This document shows, piece by piece, positions 23,893 to 32,395 of a stretch of 64,000 nt of DNA. The notes under the pieces were generated by a model. The model saw only the letters and a list, made by a program, of their open reading frames with translations. It was not told the DNA's origin and ran no database searches. This DNA comes from JAWWPY01 sp964412845. GTDB lineage: Bacteria; Actinomycetota; Actinomycetes; Streptosporangiales; Streptosporangiaceae. Position 1 is the first letter of the stretch. Every line of letters starts with the position of its first letter. Position numbers and translations under genes: made by a program. The stretch spans positions 1 to 64,000 of the forward strand of contig CAYPQM010000010.1 in NCBI GenBank assembly GCA_964412845.1. Direction: 5' to 3'.

Positions 23893-26800
23893 ATGGAATT
23901 TCGGGTGCTCGGCCCGGTTGAGCTTTGGTCGGCTGGGCAGCAGCGGGACCTTGGGCCGACCAGGGCGCGATGTGTCCTGGCCATCCTCCTGCTGACGCCG
24001 CGCACGATAGTGCCGACTGAGGCTCTCATTGACCGGCTGTGGGATACGCAACCTCCGCCCAAAGCCCGGGAGAGTCTCTCGGTCTACATCACCAGGCTTC
24101 GGGCGTCGCTCCGGCTGGCCCTGGGCGAGAACGTCCCGCTGGTGGGACGGGCCAGCGGCTACGAGCTCGACGTCGACCCTGAGGCGGTCGACCTGCATCA
24201 GTTCCGCCGCCTGCGCCGGCAAGCGGATGCCCTGACCGCAAGCGGCGACCACGATCATGCGGCCTCGCTGCTGCGCGAGGCGGACACGCTCTGGCACGGA
24301 CAGGCGCTCGCCGGGATCCGCGGCGACTGGGTGGGGCGGATGCGGGACAGCCTCGAAGAGGAGCGCCGGGCGGCCATCCACAAGCGTGTCGAGTGTGAGC
24401 TGGAACTTGGCCGTCATGCCGACCTGGTCGGTGAGCTTCGCCACCTGCTGGCCCAGTACCCGCTGGATGAGACCTTCATCGCCCACCAGATGACGGCCCT
24501 GTACGGGATCGGCCGGCCGGGTGACGCACTCAGCCTCTACCGGGATACCCGCAGCCGCCTTATCGATGAGCAGGGCACCGAACCGGGGCCAATGCTCTCC
24601 GAACTGCATCAGCGCATCCTGCGCCAAGACCCGCAGCTTTCCGTGCGACCCGCCGAGCGGCGCGCTGGCCTGGTGTCACGGTCAGACACGCTGCCGCCCG
24701 AGACGGTGGAGTTCGTCGGCCGCAGCGAGGAACTCGGCCTGCTTACCCAGGAGGACGACGACACCCCGCAGGTCAGCGTGATCGAGGGCATGCCCGGGGT
24801 CGGGAAGACCGCGCTGGCGGTGCACGCGGCCCGCATTGTCTCCGGGCAGTACCCAGACGGGATGTTCTACCTCAACTTTCATACCCACGACCCCGGGCAC
24901 CCTTCGCTCGACGCGGATGAGGCGCTGCACCGCCTGCTCCGGATGCTGACCGCGCCGACTACCCAGATACCTGACGCCATCGGCGAGCGCGCCGCGCTAT
25001 TGCGAGCCCAGCTGAGCCGCCGGCGTGCCGTCCTGATTCTCGACGACGCGGCCGGGTATGACCAGATCCGCCCGCTCCTGCCGACGACCGGCCGGTCCCT
25101 GATCCTGATCACCACCCGGCGCAGCCTTCCCGACCTCGAGGGCGCCCGCGCGCTGACCCTCGACGTGCTGTCTATCGACGACGCGATCACGCTGTTCCGG
25201 GGGATCGCGAGGCAAGGCCGGCCGCACGACCAGGACGAGGTCGCTACCGCCGTGCAGTTGTGCGGGCGCTTGCCGCTCGCGATCCAGCTCACCGCCGGCC
25301 GGCTCGCGCAGGACTACCCACCCAAGCTCGCCGACCTGGTCGAGGAACTGTCACAGTCGCCCGCCCGCTTGGGCGGCCCGGGCGCGGCCAGCCCGGAAGT
25401 GATGACTGCCTTCGACCTGTCCTACCGTGCCCTCGAACCTGACCACCAGCGGTTCTTCCGGCGGCTGGGCGTGAACCCGTGCGCTCATGTCAGCCTGCAG
25501 GGTGCGGCCGCCCTAGGCGGCTGCACCCTCGCCGAAGCAGAAAAGGCCCTCGACGCCCTGCTCGATCATCACCTGCTGACCCGGGCCGCGGCCGGTCAGT
25601 TCCGTTTCCACGACCTCATCCGCGAATACGCGGCCGCGCGCGCCGCCCGTGAGGACCCCCGGCCCGAGCATCGGCAGGCAGTCGGCCGGCTCCTTGACTA
25701 CTACCTGCACGCAGCCGATGAGGCCGACCGGGTACTTCACCCGTTCCGGCACCGGATGCCGGCGCCGGTCACCCATCTACCAACCGCGAGCCCGGCATTA
25801 CGCTCGCCGGAAGACGCGGCAGGCTGGCTGGAATCGGAATGGCGTAACATCCTGCAGGCCGCCCAGCACGCGGGCCGGCACGAATGGAAGCAGAAGTGCG
25901 CCGACCTCACCCACGCGCTGGCCGGTTTCGTGGAGATCAGGGCGTACTGGGACGAGGCCATCGCCGCCCACACACTGGCTCTCCAAGCCTGCCGTGACAT
26001 CGCCGATCCGGCCCGTATAGCGCGGGCGTCACTGGAGCTCAGCGAAGTGAGCCAGCAGACCGGCCGGCACGAGGCGACGCTTCCGCTCGCTGAGGACGCC
26101 GCGGTAATCTACCGGTCGCTGGCCGACCCGCAAGGCGAGGCCGAAGCCCTCGACAAGATAGGCATGGCTCACCAGCGTGCGGGACGTTACCGCGAAGCCC
26201 TCGCCTATTTCCACGAAGCAAGGATCCTGTACCGCGACACCGCGGATCAGCACGGCGTGGCCAATACGTTGAGTCACTCCGGGATCGCCTGCTGGCAGCT
26301 TGGCCGGTACCCTGACGCCATGGGTCACCTGCGTGACGCGCTTTCGCTCTACCGTGATGTCGGGGACAGGCGGGGCGAGGCGAAGACCCTCAATAACCTG
26401 GGCATGATGCAGCTACATTTCGGCTATCACAGAGACGCACTCGAATGTTACCAGCAGTCACTGGAAATTTTCAATGAGATAGGCGGCGCGCAGAACGCGG
26501 CGATTCTGTATCATAACATTGGCAGCGTCTACCATTATAAGGACAGTTACGAGGAAGGAGTCGCCGCTTACCGGCGCGCACTCGCCATATACCGTGAAAT
26601 AGGCGATCTTCCCAATGAAGCCATTGTCCTCAATGACATTGGCGCCATTTACCGGAGCGCGGAATGCTACGATGAGGCACCGATTTATCACCAGAAGGCG
26701 AGATCGATCGCCGAAGAGATCGGGAACCTGTCCCAGCAGGTAATCGCGCTGCGCGGAATAGCCGACGTGCGTCGCGGATCTGGCCGGTACAGCGAGGCTT

Positions 26801-27036
26801 TTGATCATTACCACACCGCTCTCCGGCTGGCCCGGGAGATCGGTGACCCTTACGAGGAGGCCAAAATCCTCGAAGGAATCGCGGAAACGACGCTTAACAC
26901 ACAGCGGCCGGACGCTGCGCGCATCGTATTCAGGCAGGCGCTGGACATCTTCGAGCGGCTCGGCGTGCCAGAGGCGGAGTCGGCACGGATACGCATAGAG
27001 ACCATAGATCCCGCTTTCGGCCGCCGCACTTCCTAG
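23893..27036 (+). CDS. AfsR-like BTAD/NB-ARC/TPR transcriptional regulator
   Basis: 1047 residues. The N-terminus (MEFRVLGPVEL...) is an OmpR-type winged helix followed by the bacterial transcriptional activation domain up to about residue 250, as in SARP proteins. A STAND NTPase follows, with Walker A GMPGVGKTAL at about residue 299, Walker B AVLILDDA, sensor LILITTRR and GRLPLAIQL. The C-terminal 350 residues are tandem TPRs (repeated GxAxAYxxALxIYRE-type units). Such proteins activate secondary-metabolism or development genes when ATP and a partner bind. ATG 23893 gives the standard N-terminus. A TTA Leu codon is at 25798. No biosynthetic cluster is adjacent, so its target is unclear. Confidence 0.9.
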   Translation: MEFRVLGPVELWSAGQQRDLGPTRARCVLAILLLTPRTIVPTEALIDRLWDTQPPPKARESLSVYITRLRASLRLALGENVPLVGRASGYELDVDPEAVDLHQFRRLRRQADALTASGDHDHAASLLREADTLWHGQALAGIRGDWVGRMRDSLEEERRAAIHKRVECELELGRHADLVGELRHLLAQYPLDETFIAHQMTALYGIGRPGDALSLYRDTRSRLIDEQGTEPGPMLSELHQRILRQDPQLSVRPAERRAGLVSRSDTLPPETVEFVGRSEELGLLTQEDDDTPQVSVIEGMPGVGKTALAVHAARIVSGQYPDGMFYLNFHTHDPGHPSLDADEALHRLLRMLTAPTTQIPDAIGERAALLRAQLSRRRAVLILDDAAGYDQIRPLLPTTGRSLILITTRRSLPDLEGARALTLDVLSIDDAITLFRGIARQGRPHDQDEVATAVQLCGRLPLAIQLTAGRLAQDYPPKLADLVEELSQSPARLGGPGAASPEVMTAFDLSYRALEPDHQRFFRRLGVNPCAHVSLQGAAALGGCTLAEAEKALDALLDHHLLTRAAAGQFRFHDLIREYAAARAAREDPRPEHRQAVGRLLDYYLHAADEADRVLHPFRHRMPAPVTHLPTASPALRSPEDAAGWLESEWRNILQAAQHAGRHEWKQKCADLTHALAGFVEIRAYWDEAIAAHTLALQACRDIADPARIARASLELSEVSQQTGRHEATLPLAEDAAVIYRSLADPQGEAEALDKIGMAHQRAGRYREALAYFHEARILYRDTADQHGVANTLSHSGIACWQLGRYPDAMGHLRDALSLYRDVGDRRGEAKTLNNLGMMQLHFGYHRDALECYQQSLEIFNEIGGAQNAAILYHNIGSVYHYKDSYEEGVAAYRRALAIYREIGDLPNEAIVLNDIGAIYRSAECYDEAPIYHQKARSIAEEIGNLSQQVIALRGIADVRRGSGRYSEAFDHYHTALRLAREIGDPYEEAKILEGIAETTLNTQRPDAARIVFRQALDIFERLGVPEAESARIRIETIDPAFGRRTS

Positions 27037-27373
27037 TCCGTCCGCAGTCGCCCGCGTGCCCGGCAGCGGCCAGAGCAGACCGCTCAACCAGACTCCGCAA
27101 GATCCAGATCGCAGCATCCCGGCCCGGGAGAACAATCACCCAATTTCCCGCGGTGGGTCGACGCCACGTGGTCTTGAGCCCGGTCCTGATCATCGGCCCG
27201 CGGCCGGCTGGCCGCGTCCTGAGTGCATCCGGCTTGCGCATGTGACCTGCGGTGCAAGGCAGGCATCAGGGCAACTGCAACCTGGCCGTCCGGGCTGGTA
27301 GCGCACGCTTCTGTTAGTTCCCGGCAGCGGAAGTCGCTGGCTACCAGCTACGGAAGGGCGGCTTTATGCGGGA
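27037..27373. other. Intergenic region, nothing recognised
   Basis: About 340 nt between the BTAD regulator and the membrane protein gene. I see no gene, strong hairpin or repeat. Confidence 0.5.
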
Positions 27374-27439
27374 GTGGATATCCGGGCCGTTCGGCCTGGA
27401 CATGATGCGCGGACCGACGGCCCACACGGCCGCCGGCGA

Positions 27440-28165
27440 GTGAGCCACCTCATGTCGCCTGAGCTGCTGGGCCTGCTGGCCGGGTTGACCGGCCTGGCCG
27501 GTTATGTTCCCTACCTCCGGGATGCCTGGCGGCGGGCGAGCGACCCTGATCCGGCGGCCTGGCTGATCTGGGCGGTTGAGTACAGTGTCCTGCTCGCGTC
27601 CCAGGTAGCCCAGAATGCCCCCTGGGCGGCACTGTGGCTCGCGGCACTGCAACTGGCCGGAACTGTCGCGGTGCTCGTGCTGCTGGCTACCCGCGGCGGG
27701 TGGCGTTTCGGCGCCGGCCGCTGGGTCATGCTGGGCTGCGGCGCGACCGTGATGGCCATATGGCCGTTCGCTCACGCACCGGGCGCAGCGATGTGCCTGG
27801 CCCTGGCCGTGGAGGGCGCGGGCATGGTCCTCATTATGGTCAATGCCTATCGCCGCCCAGGCAGCGAGACGCTCCTCACGTGGTGGGCGTTCGTGGGGGC
27901 GGGCCTGCTGGACCTGCCCACGCTGGGGATGGACGCACCACGGCTGCTGTATGCCTACCCGTTGTTCTTCGTCGTCATGGGCAGCGGAGTGCTGATCGCC
28001 GCCGCCCGCGGGGCGCGGGCGGAACGGCTCGCCGCGCAGCGCCGGAGTTATCTTCGCCAGAGTTATCTCCGGCCGGCCCGGCAGCATCCCCGGCCGCCAC
28101 TCCAGGCGGCCGGCCAGCCGCGCGGCGGTGAACGCGCCGAAGAACACCGCGAGCGCGCTCGCTAG
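27440..28165 (+). CDS. Multi-pass membrane protein with a foreign-looking tail
   Basis: About 241 residues from GTG 27440; GTG 27374 and ATG 27452 are alternatives. Seven or so hydrophobic segments fill the first 200 residues. The opening LTGLAGYVPYLRDAWRR..PDPAAWLIWAVEY resembles a family of small membrane proteins of unknown function distantly like PQ-loop transporters. The last 40 or so residues after the final membrane segment are hydrophilic, Arg/Gln-rich, and are the antisense reading of a P450 gene remnant at 28055-28171. The original C-terminus was probably replaced when that DNA arrived. Confidence 0.75.
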   Translation: MSHLMSPELLGLLAGLTGLAGYVPYLRDAWRRASDPDPAAWLIWAVEYSVLLASQVAQNAPWAALWLAALQLAGTVAVLVLLATRGGWRFGAGRWVMLGCGATVMAIWPFAHAPGAAMCLALAVEGAGMVLIMVNAYRRPGSETLLTWWAFVGAGLLDLPTLGMDAPRLLYAYPLFFVVMGSGVLIAAARGARAERLAAQRRSYLRQSYLRPARQHPRPPLQAAGQPRGGERAEEHRERAR

Positions 28166-28171
28166 CCGCAG
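28055..28171 (-). pseudogene. C-terminal remnant of a cytochrome P450 gene
   Basis: Read on the minus strand this stretch encodes LRLASALAVFFGAFTAARLA followed by a piece ending PEITLA. It closely matches the last 40 residues of the P450 at 21040-22254 (LASALAVFFGEFPAARLA..., REITLALR). At the DNA level 28135-28172 matches 21133-21170 closely. The heme loop and everything upstream are missing. Confidence 0.8.
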
Positions 28172-28229
28172 CCCGCCGGGGTCGCTCAGCCGGAACCCAC
28201 CGCGGCCCCCGGCCCTCCGGACCGCCGCG

Positions 28230-28658
28230 TCATTCAAGAACCCTGTTCAGAAGAGTGCTCAGGCGTTTCTGGTCGGCTGGGCTGAGACTGCGGGTCATCG
28301 GGGCGATGAGACCACCGATTTCCTCGGTCAGCAGGCTGGCGAGGCGCTGCCCGTCCGGGGTGAGGCTGACGCGGACAGCCCGTCCGTCGTCGCTGCTGAT
28401 GTCTCGTCGCACGAACCCGCGTCTAACGGCGCGGTCGATCAGCCCGCTCACTGATGACCGCTCCAACCCGAGGTGCGCCGCCAGCTCGGCCATCTTCGGC
28501 TCGCGGTCCCGCAGGATGGCCAAGACCCGCAACTGCGTCAGCGACAGGTCATGCTCGGCCGCCACCTGGCTCAACAGCGCGACCACCGTGAACGAGGCCT
28601 GCACCAGGCTGTCCATCACATCGAAGGACACCGGGTCACGGTCCGGGCGCGCGGTCAT
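28230..28658 (-). CDS. MarR family transcriptional regulator
   Basis: 142 residues. Helices FTVVALLSQVAAEHDLSLTQLRVLAIL, the recognition helix LGLERSSVSGLIDRAVRRG and the wing RRDISSDDGRAVRVSLT are typical of MarR dimers, which usually repress a neighbouring gene until a small phenolic or oxidant ligand binds. It is divergent from the MDR oxidoreductase gene, with candidate operators between. No odd residues seen. Confidence 0.9.
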   Translation of the reverse strand: MTARPDRDPVSFDVMDSLVQASFTVVALLSQVAAEHDLSLTQLRVLAILRDREPKMAELAAHLGLERSSVSGLIDRAVRRGFVRRDISSDDGRAVRVSLTPDGQRLASLLTEEIGGLIAPMTRSLSPADQKRLSTLLNRVLE

Positions 28659-28681
28659 GGCGCCAGCCTATCTTGCACTAC

Positions 28682-28715
28682 TTCGTATTACCAGCTAATT
28701 TAGTTCGTAGTACCA
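28682..28715. promoter_or_regulatory. Direct repeats in the MarR/MDR intergenic region
   Basis: TTCGTATTACCA (28682-28693) and TTCGTAGTACCA (28704-28715) differ at one base and start 22 nt apart, about two helical turns. They lie in AT-rich DNA between the divergent starts at 28658 and 28764, where the MarR protein would be expected to bind. Confidence 0.6.
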
Positions 28716-28763
28716 CTCATTTAGACGAGCGGGCCACGTCCTTCACCACCTTGGAGAATCAGC

Positions 28764-29720
28764 ATGCGCGCAGCGGTCGTCACCTCCTTCGGCACGTCAC
28801 CGACCTGCCAGGACTTCCCCACGCCGACGCCGCAGGCACCCGATGAGGTGCTCGTCGACGTCCTCGCCGCAGGCCTGCATCCGCGGGTGCGGTCCCAGGC
28901 CGACGGCTCGCACTACACCAGCTCCGGCGAGCTGCCCCTCGTCCCCGGCATCGACGGCGTGGGCCGCGCCCCCGACGGCACCCTGCGCTACTTCATCCTG
29001 CCCGACACCACGATGGGTGCGATGGCCGAACAGACAGTCGTCGACCTGCGCCGTAGCGTCGTTCTCCCCGAGGACAGCGACCCGGTGCTCATCGCCGCCG
29101 CCATGAACCCCGCCATGTCCTCATGGATCGCCCTTCGGCGGCGCGTCACTTTCCCACCCGGCCAAAGGGTCCTTGTTCTGGCCGCGACCGGCAACGCGGG
29201 GAGAATGGCCGTCCAGGTCGCCAAGCGGCTCGGCGCTAGCCACGTCATCGGCGCCGGCCGCCAGCCCGGACGACTTGCCGCTCTGACCGCTCTCGGCGCG
29301 GACGCGACCGTCGACCTCGACGAGGGCCCCGCCGAGGTCGCCCAGCGCCTCGGCCAGGCGGCCCGTGACGTTGACGTCGTCCTCGACTACCTCTGGGGCC
29401 ACCCCACAGGCGACGCGATGCTCGCCGTCGTCATGAACCGCACCGACCGAGGACAGCCCCTGACCTGGATCGAGGTCGGCTCCGTCGCCGGGCCTACCGC
29501 CGCAGTCCCGTCCGCGGCGCTCCGCGCCGCGCGCCTGCAGATCGTCGGCAGCGGACAAGGCTCGGTCCCGACCCGGGACATCCTGGCCGAACTCCCCGGC
29601 CTAGCCACCGAGATCACCAACGGGACCTTCCAGGTCGACGCGTGCGCCGTCCCGCTCACCGACATCGAAACTGCCTGGAAAGACACGGACAGCAACCAGC
29701 GCCTCGTCATCACGCCCTGA
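28764..29720 (+). CDS. Zinc-independent MDR oxidoreductase (quinone oxidoreductase-like)
   Basis: 318 residues. MDR fold without structural or catalytic zinc ligands: N-terminal catalytic domain (VDVLAAGLHPRVRSQADG), NADPH-binding loop LAATGNAGRMAVQVAKRLGA and the usual GADATVDL. Similar proteins reduce quinones or enones. GGAG about 10 nt upstream supports ATG 28764. Divergent from the MarR gene, which probably controls it in response to an electrophile or phenolic compound. Confidence 0.86.
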   Translation: MRAAVVTSFGTSPTCQDFPTPTPQAPDEVLVDVLAAGLHPRVRSQADGSHYTSSGELPLVPGIDGVGRAPDGTLRYFILPDTTMGAMAEQTVVDLRRSVVLPEDSDPVLIAAAMNPAMSSWIALRRRVTFPPGQRVLVLAATGNAGRMAVQVAKRLGASHVIGAGRQPGRLAALTALGADATVDLDEGPAEVAQRLGQAARDVDVVLDYLWGHPTGDAMLAVVMNRTDRGQPLTWIEVGSVAGPTAAVPSAALRAARLQIVGSGQGSVPTRDILAELPGLATEITNGTFQVDACAVPLTDIETAWKDTDSNQRLVITP

Positions 29721-29832
29721 CCAGTCGCATGCGAACCCGGGCCGCCATGGCGCCGCGCCGAGAAGGATCAGTATTGACAGCAGTGGCGCTGATCTTGGTC
29801 GGCGCGCGCCGCGAGATACTTCGGGGAACGGA

Positions 29833-31242
29833 TCAGCCGACAGTTCCAGCGGTGGGCCCGGCCGCCCGGGCGGGGAGGCGGACCCGCAGCACCGTCGTGC
29901 CCGGCCGGGAGTCGATGGTGATGGTGCCGCCGTGCCGCTCCACGACTGTGCGCCGCGCGATGTCAAGGCCGAGGCCGGTGCCCTGGCCGGTGTCCTTGGT
30001 GGTGTAGAAGGCGTCGAACGCGCGGGCTGCCACCTGCGGTGGCATGCCCGGGCCGGTGTCGCCGACCTCGACGACGATGTCGTCCTCCTCGGCCCGAGTC
30101 GCCAGCCGGAGCGTGCCTGCGCCGTTCATCGCGTCGAGGGCGTTGTCGATGAGGTTGGTCCACACCTGGTTGAGCTCACCGGGGTAAGCCCCGATCCGGG
30201 GGACGCTGGCACCGTAGTCACGCACGACGGTAATACCGTCGCGGAGCTTGTGCCCGAGCATCACCAGGGCGCTCTCGATGCCATCCGTCACCTCGATCTG
30301 CTGCATCGAGGCCCGGTCCATCTGCGAGTAGGACTTGATGGCGGCGACGAGCTCGGAGATGCGCGCCACGGATTCCTTCATCTCCGACAGCAGGGCCGCA
30401 GCGGACAACGCGCTCGCCACCCACTCCAGGCCCGGTTCCAGGGCCGGTCCCGCCAGCACGGCCGCCGCCCGCTCGCACCAGGCCAGATCGACCCCGGCGG
30501 CGGCGAGCGGCGGGGCGATCGTCCACTCGCGGGCGACGCCGTGGCGGGTAAGCCACAACGACAGGGCGTCCTCGTGGTCGGCCAGGGCCAGCGGGCCCTG
30601 GACCACTGCGTGCGGCTCGATCTCCCGGCGCAGCGTGTCGAGCGCGGTGAACTGCAGGGCCGAGATCTCCGCGCGGGCCAGCCAGCCAAGGGAGGCAAGC
30701 AGCGTCTGGCAGGTGTCATCGAGTGTGTCAACCGCCCGGGAGGCGGCAGCGGCCGGATTGTTGACCTCGTGCGCGAAACCAGCAGCGAGCGTCCCCAGAG
30801 TGACCAGGGACTCGCGCTGCCGTGCCGTGGCCTCGATGGACCGCGCGGTGCGGTACAACCCCTGGATGAGGTGGCTGCCAAACGGGAACCAGGCATTGAC
30901 CCCCGCACGCAGCACTTCCGCTGGTATCCGGAGCACCCGCCCGCCAGCCGCTCCCCGGCCGGTCGCGAGATAGACCCCGTGCTCATCCCAGGCTCGGAAC
31001 CCCCCGGCCCAGCGCCCCGGCACATCCATCCTCCCCACCACGGTGTCCTCACGGCCGATATGACGCAGGAGGTCGACGGCACCATCAATGAGCACCCACC
31101 AGAAATCCGCGGGCTCACCCTCCAGGAACAGATCGACGCCGGGCTCGATGCGAACCTCGGTGCCGCCCCCGGCCAGTTCCGCGAGCTGGCCGTCGGCCAG
31201 GCCATCGAAGAGGCTGATAGCGCGAAGCTCGTCGGCGCGCAT
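29833..31242 (-). CDS. Histidine kinase with N-terminal cyclic-nucleotide-binding domain
   Basis: 469 residues. Residues 5-125 form a cNMP-binding/CRP-like beta barrel (ISLFDGLADGQLAELAGGG..., LFLEGEPADFWWVLIDG). After a linker comes the phosphoacceptor FAHEVNNP, then N-box NLIDNALDA, G1 DTGPGMP and G2 GTGLGLDIARR. No membrane segment, so it is a cytosolic kinase that may sense a cyclic nucleotide or act like the ATP-binding kinases near thioredoxin reductase genes in actinobacteria. No response regulator gene is adjacent. ATGs at 31245 and 31242 are both possible. Confidence 0.88.
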   Translation of the reverse strand: MRADELRAISLFDGLADGQLAELAGGGTEVRIEPGVDLFLEGEPADFWWVLIDGAVDLLRHIGREDTVVGRMDVPGRWAGGFRAWDEHGVYLATGRGAAGGRVLRIPAEVLRAGVNAWFPFGSHLIQGLYRTARSIEATARQRESLVTLGTLAAGFAHEVNNPAAAASRAVDTLDDTCQTLLASLGWLARAEISALQFTALDTLRREIEPHAVVQGPLALADHEDALSLWLTRHGVAREWTIAPPLAAAGVDLAWCERAAAVLAGPALEPGLEWVASALSAAALLSEMKESVARISELVAAIKSYSQMDRASMQQIEVTDGIESALVMLGHKLRDGITVVRDYGASVPRIGAYPGELNQVWTNLIDNALDAMNGAGTLRLATRAEEDDIVVEVGDTGPGMPPQVAARAFDAFYTTKDTGQGTGLGLDIARRTVVERHGGTITIDSRPGTTVLRVRLPARAAGPTAGTVG

Positions 31243-31245
31243 CAC

Positions 31246-31552
31246 GTTGTGGCCTGGTTGCTCATGAGATCAGCCTCCGGGCGGCCTCACCGCCTGCTCC
31301 GAGGAGCGGCTGGAAGGACGAAAAGGACATCAGCCAGACTATATCCGCGCGGCCCATGACCTGGGCAAACTGCGCACGATGCGTGCTGCTGGAGGAGACG
31401 GGGACGCGCTGGTACTCCATTCCGAGTCCGTTGAGCTTCGCTCCCCCCGTGCCGCGGCCGGCGCCCAGCCGCACCAGCGCGGCGACTACGCCGGTGCATC
31501 CTTATGGCCCGGCGGCTTGCCCGGCCGGGCCAGGCGTAGCGAGAATTCCCGC
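31246..31552. other. Intergenic region, nothing recognised
   Basis: About 300 nt between divergent genes. An open frame on the plus strand joins the SDR gene but lacks SDR sequence before ATG 31553. Confidence 0.5.
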
Positions 31553-32320
31553 ATGGCCATCACCGGTATCGACCTGGGGGGACGCGGGGCGCTGGTGACC
31601 GGGGCGGGCAGCGGCATCGGGGCCGGTATCGCGCACGCACTCGCCGACGCCGGGGCGCGGGTCGTGCTGGCCGGGCGGACGGCCAGCCGCCTCGATGCGG
31701 TCAGGCTGGCCGTGCAGGCGCGGGGAGGCACGGCGGACGTGCTTCCCTGGGACGTCAGCGATGCGGGCTCCGCACCGGAACTGGTCGACGCCGCCATCGG
31801 GCAGGCCGGGCACATCGACGTGCTCGTGCACGCGGCCGGCAATCAGTTCCGCCGGCCGGCCACCGACGTGCCGCTCCGCGAGTGGGACCTCATCATGGAC
31901 CTGCACCTGCGGGCCGCCTTCGCCCTCACCCAGGCCGCAGGACGCAGGCTCATCAGCGCCGGCCGCCGCGGCAGCATTCTCTACATCGGGTCCCTGACCA
32001 GCCAGCGGGCGGCCCTGCCTCACACCGTCGCCTACGCCGCGGCCAAGAGCGGCCTGCTCGGCCTGATGCGCACGCTCGCGCTGGAGTGGGCACCGCACGA
32101 CATCCGCGTCAACACGATCCTGGTCGGGTTCGTCGCCACCGAGATGACCCGCGACATCGACAACACACCCGAGCGCCTGGCGATCACCTCGCGAACCCCG
32201 CTCGGGCGGCTCGGGACACCGGCGGAAATCGGCAACGTCGCCGCCTTCCTCGCCTCCGACCTGGCCTCCTACATCACCGGCGAGTGCGTCACCGTCGACG
32301 GCGGGTGGAGCATCACCTGA
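31553..32320 (+). CDS. SDR family oxidoreductase
   Basis: 255 residues. Cofactor loop GAGSGIG, HAAGN in place of NNAG, catalytic Ser in YIGSLTS, YAAAK, and C-terminal VTVDGGW. The profile resembles gluconate 5-dehydrogenase/3-oxoacyl reductase members. ATG 31553 gives the standard N-terminus; the frame is open far upstream but reads low-complexity sequence. The stop codon falls in a four-copy ACCTG tandem repeat. Confidence 0.87.
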   Translation: MAITGIDLGGRGALVTGAGSGIGAGIAHALADAGARVVLAGRTASRLDAVRLAVQARGGTADVLPWDVSDAGSAPELVDAAIGQAGHIDVLVHAAGNQFRRPATDVPLREWDLIMDLHLRAAFALTQAAGRRLISAGRRGSILYIGSLTSQRAALPHTVAYAAAKSGLLGLMRTLALEWAPHDIRVNTILVGFVATEMTRDIDNTPERLAITSRTPLGRLGTPAEIGNVAAFLASDLASYITGECVTVDGGWSIT

Positions 32321-32334
32321 CCTGACCTGACCTG
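32315..32334 (+). repeat. Four tandem ACCTG units
   Basis: Perfect pentamer repeat that covers the SDR stop codon. Slippage here would alter the C-terminus only slightly. Confidence 0.85.
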
Positions 32335-32395
32335 GCCGGCGGAATGTGCCGGTGACACTCATATTGGCGGACGGCGACGGCCCCGCCGTACGCAT

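Noticed and set aside
27341..28237. Minus-strand open frame taken as an intact P450-related gene
   Set aside because: Only about 40 residues resemble P450; the rest is antisense to the membrane protein gene, so I call it a remnant.
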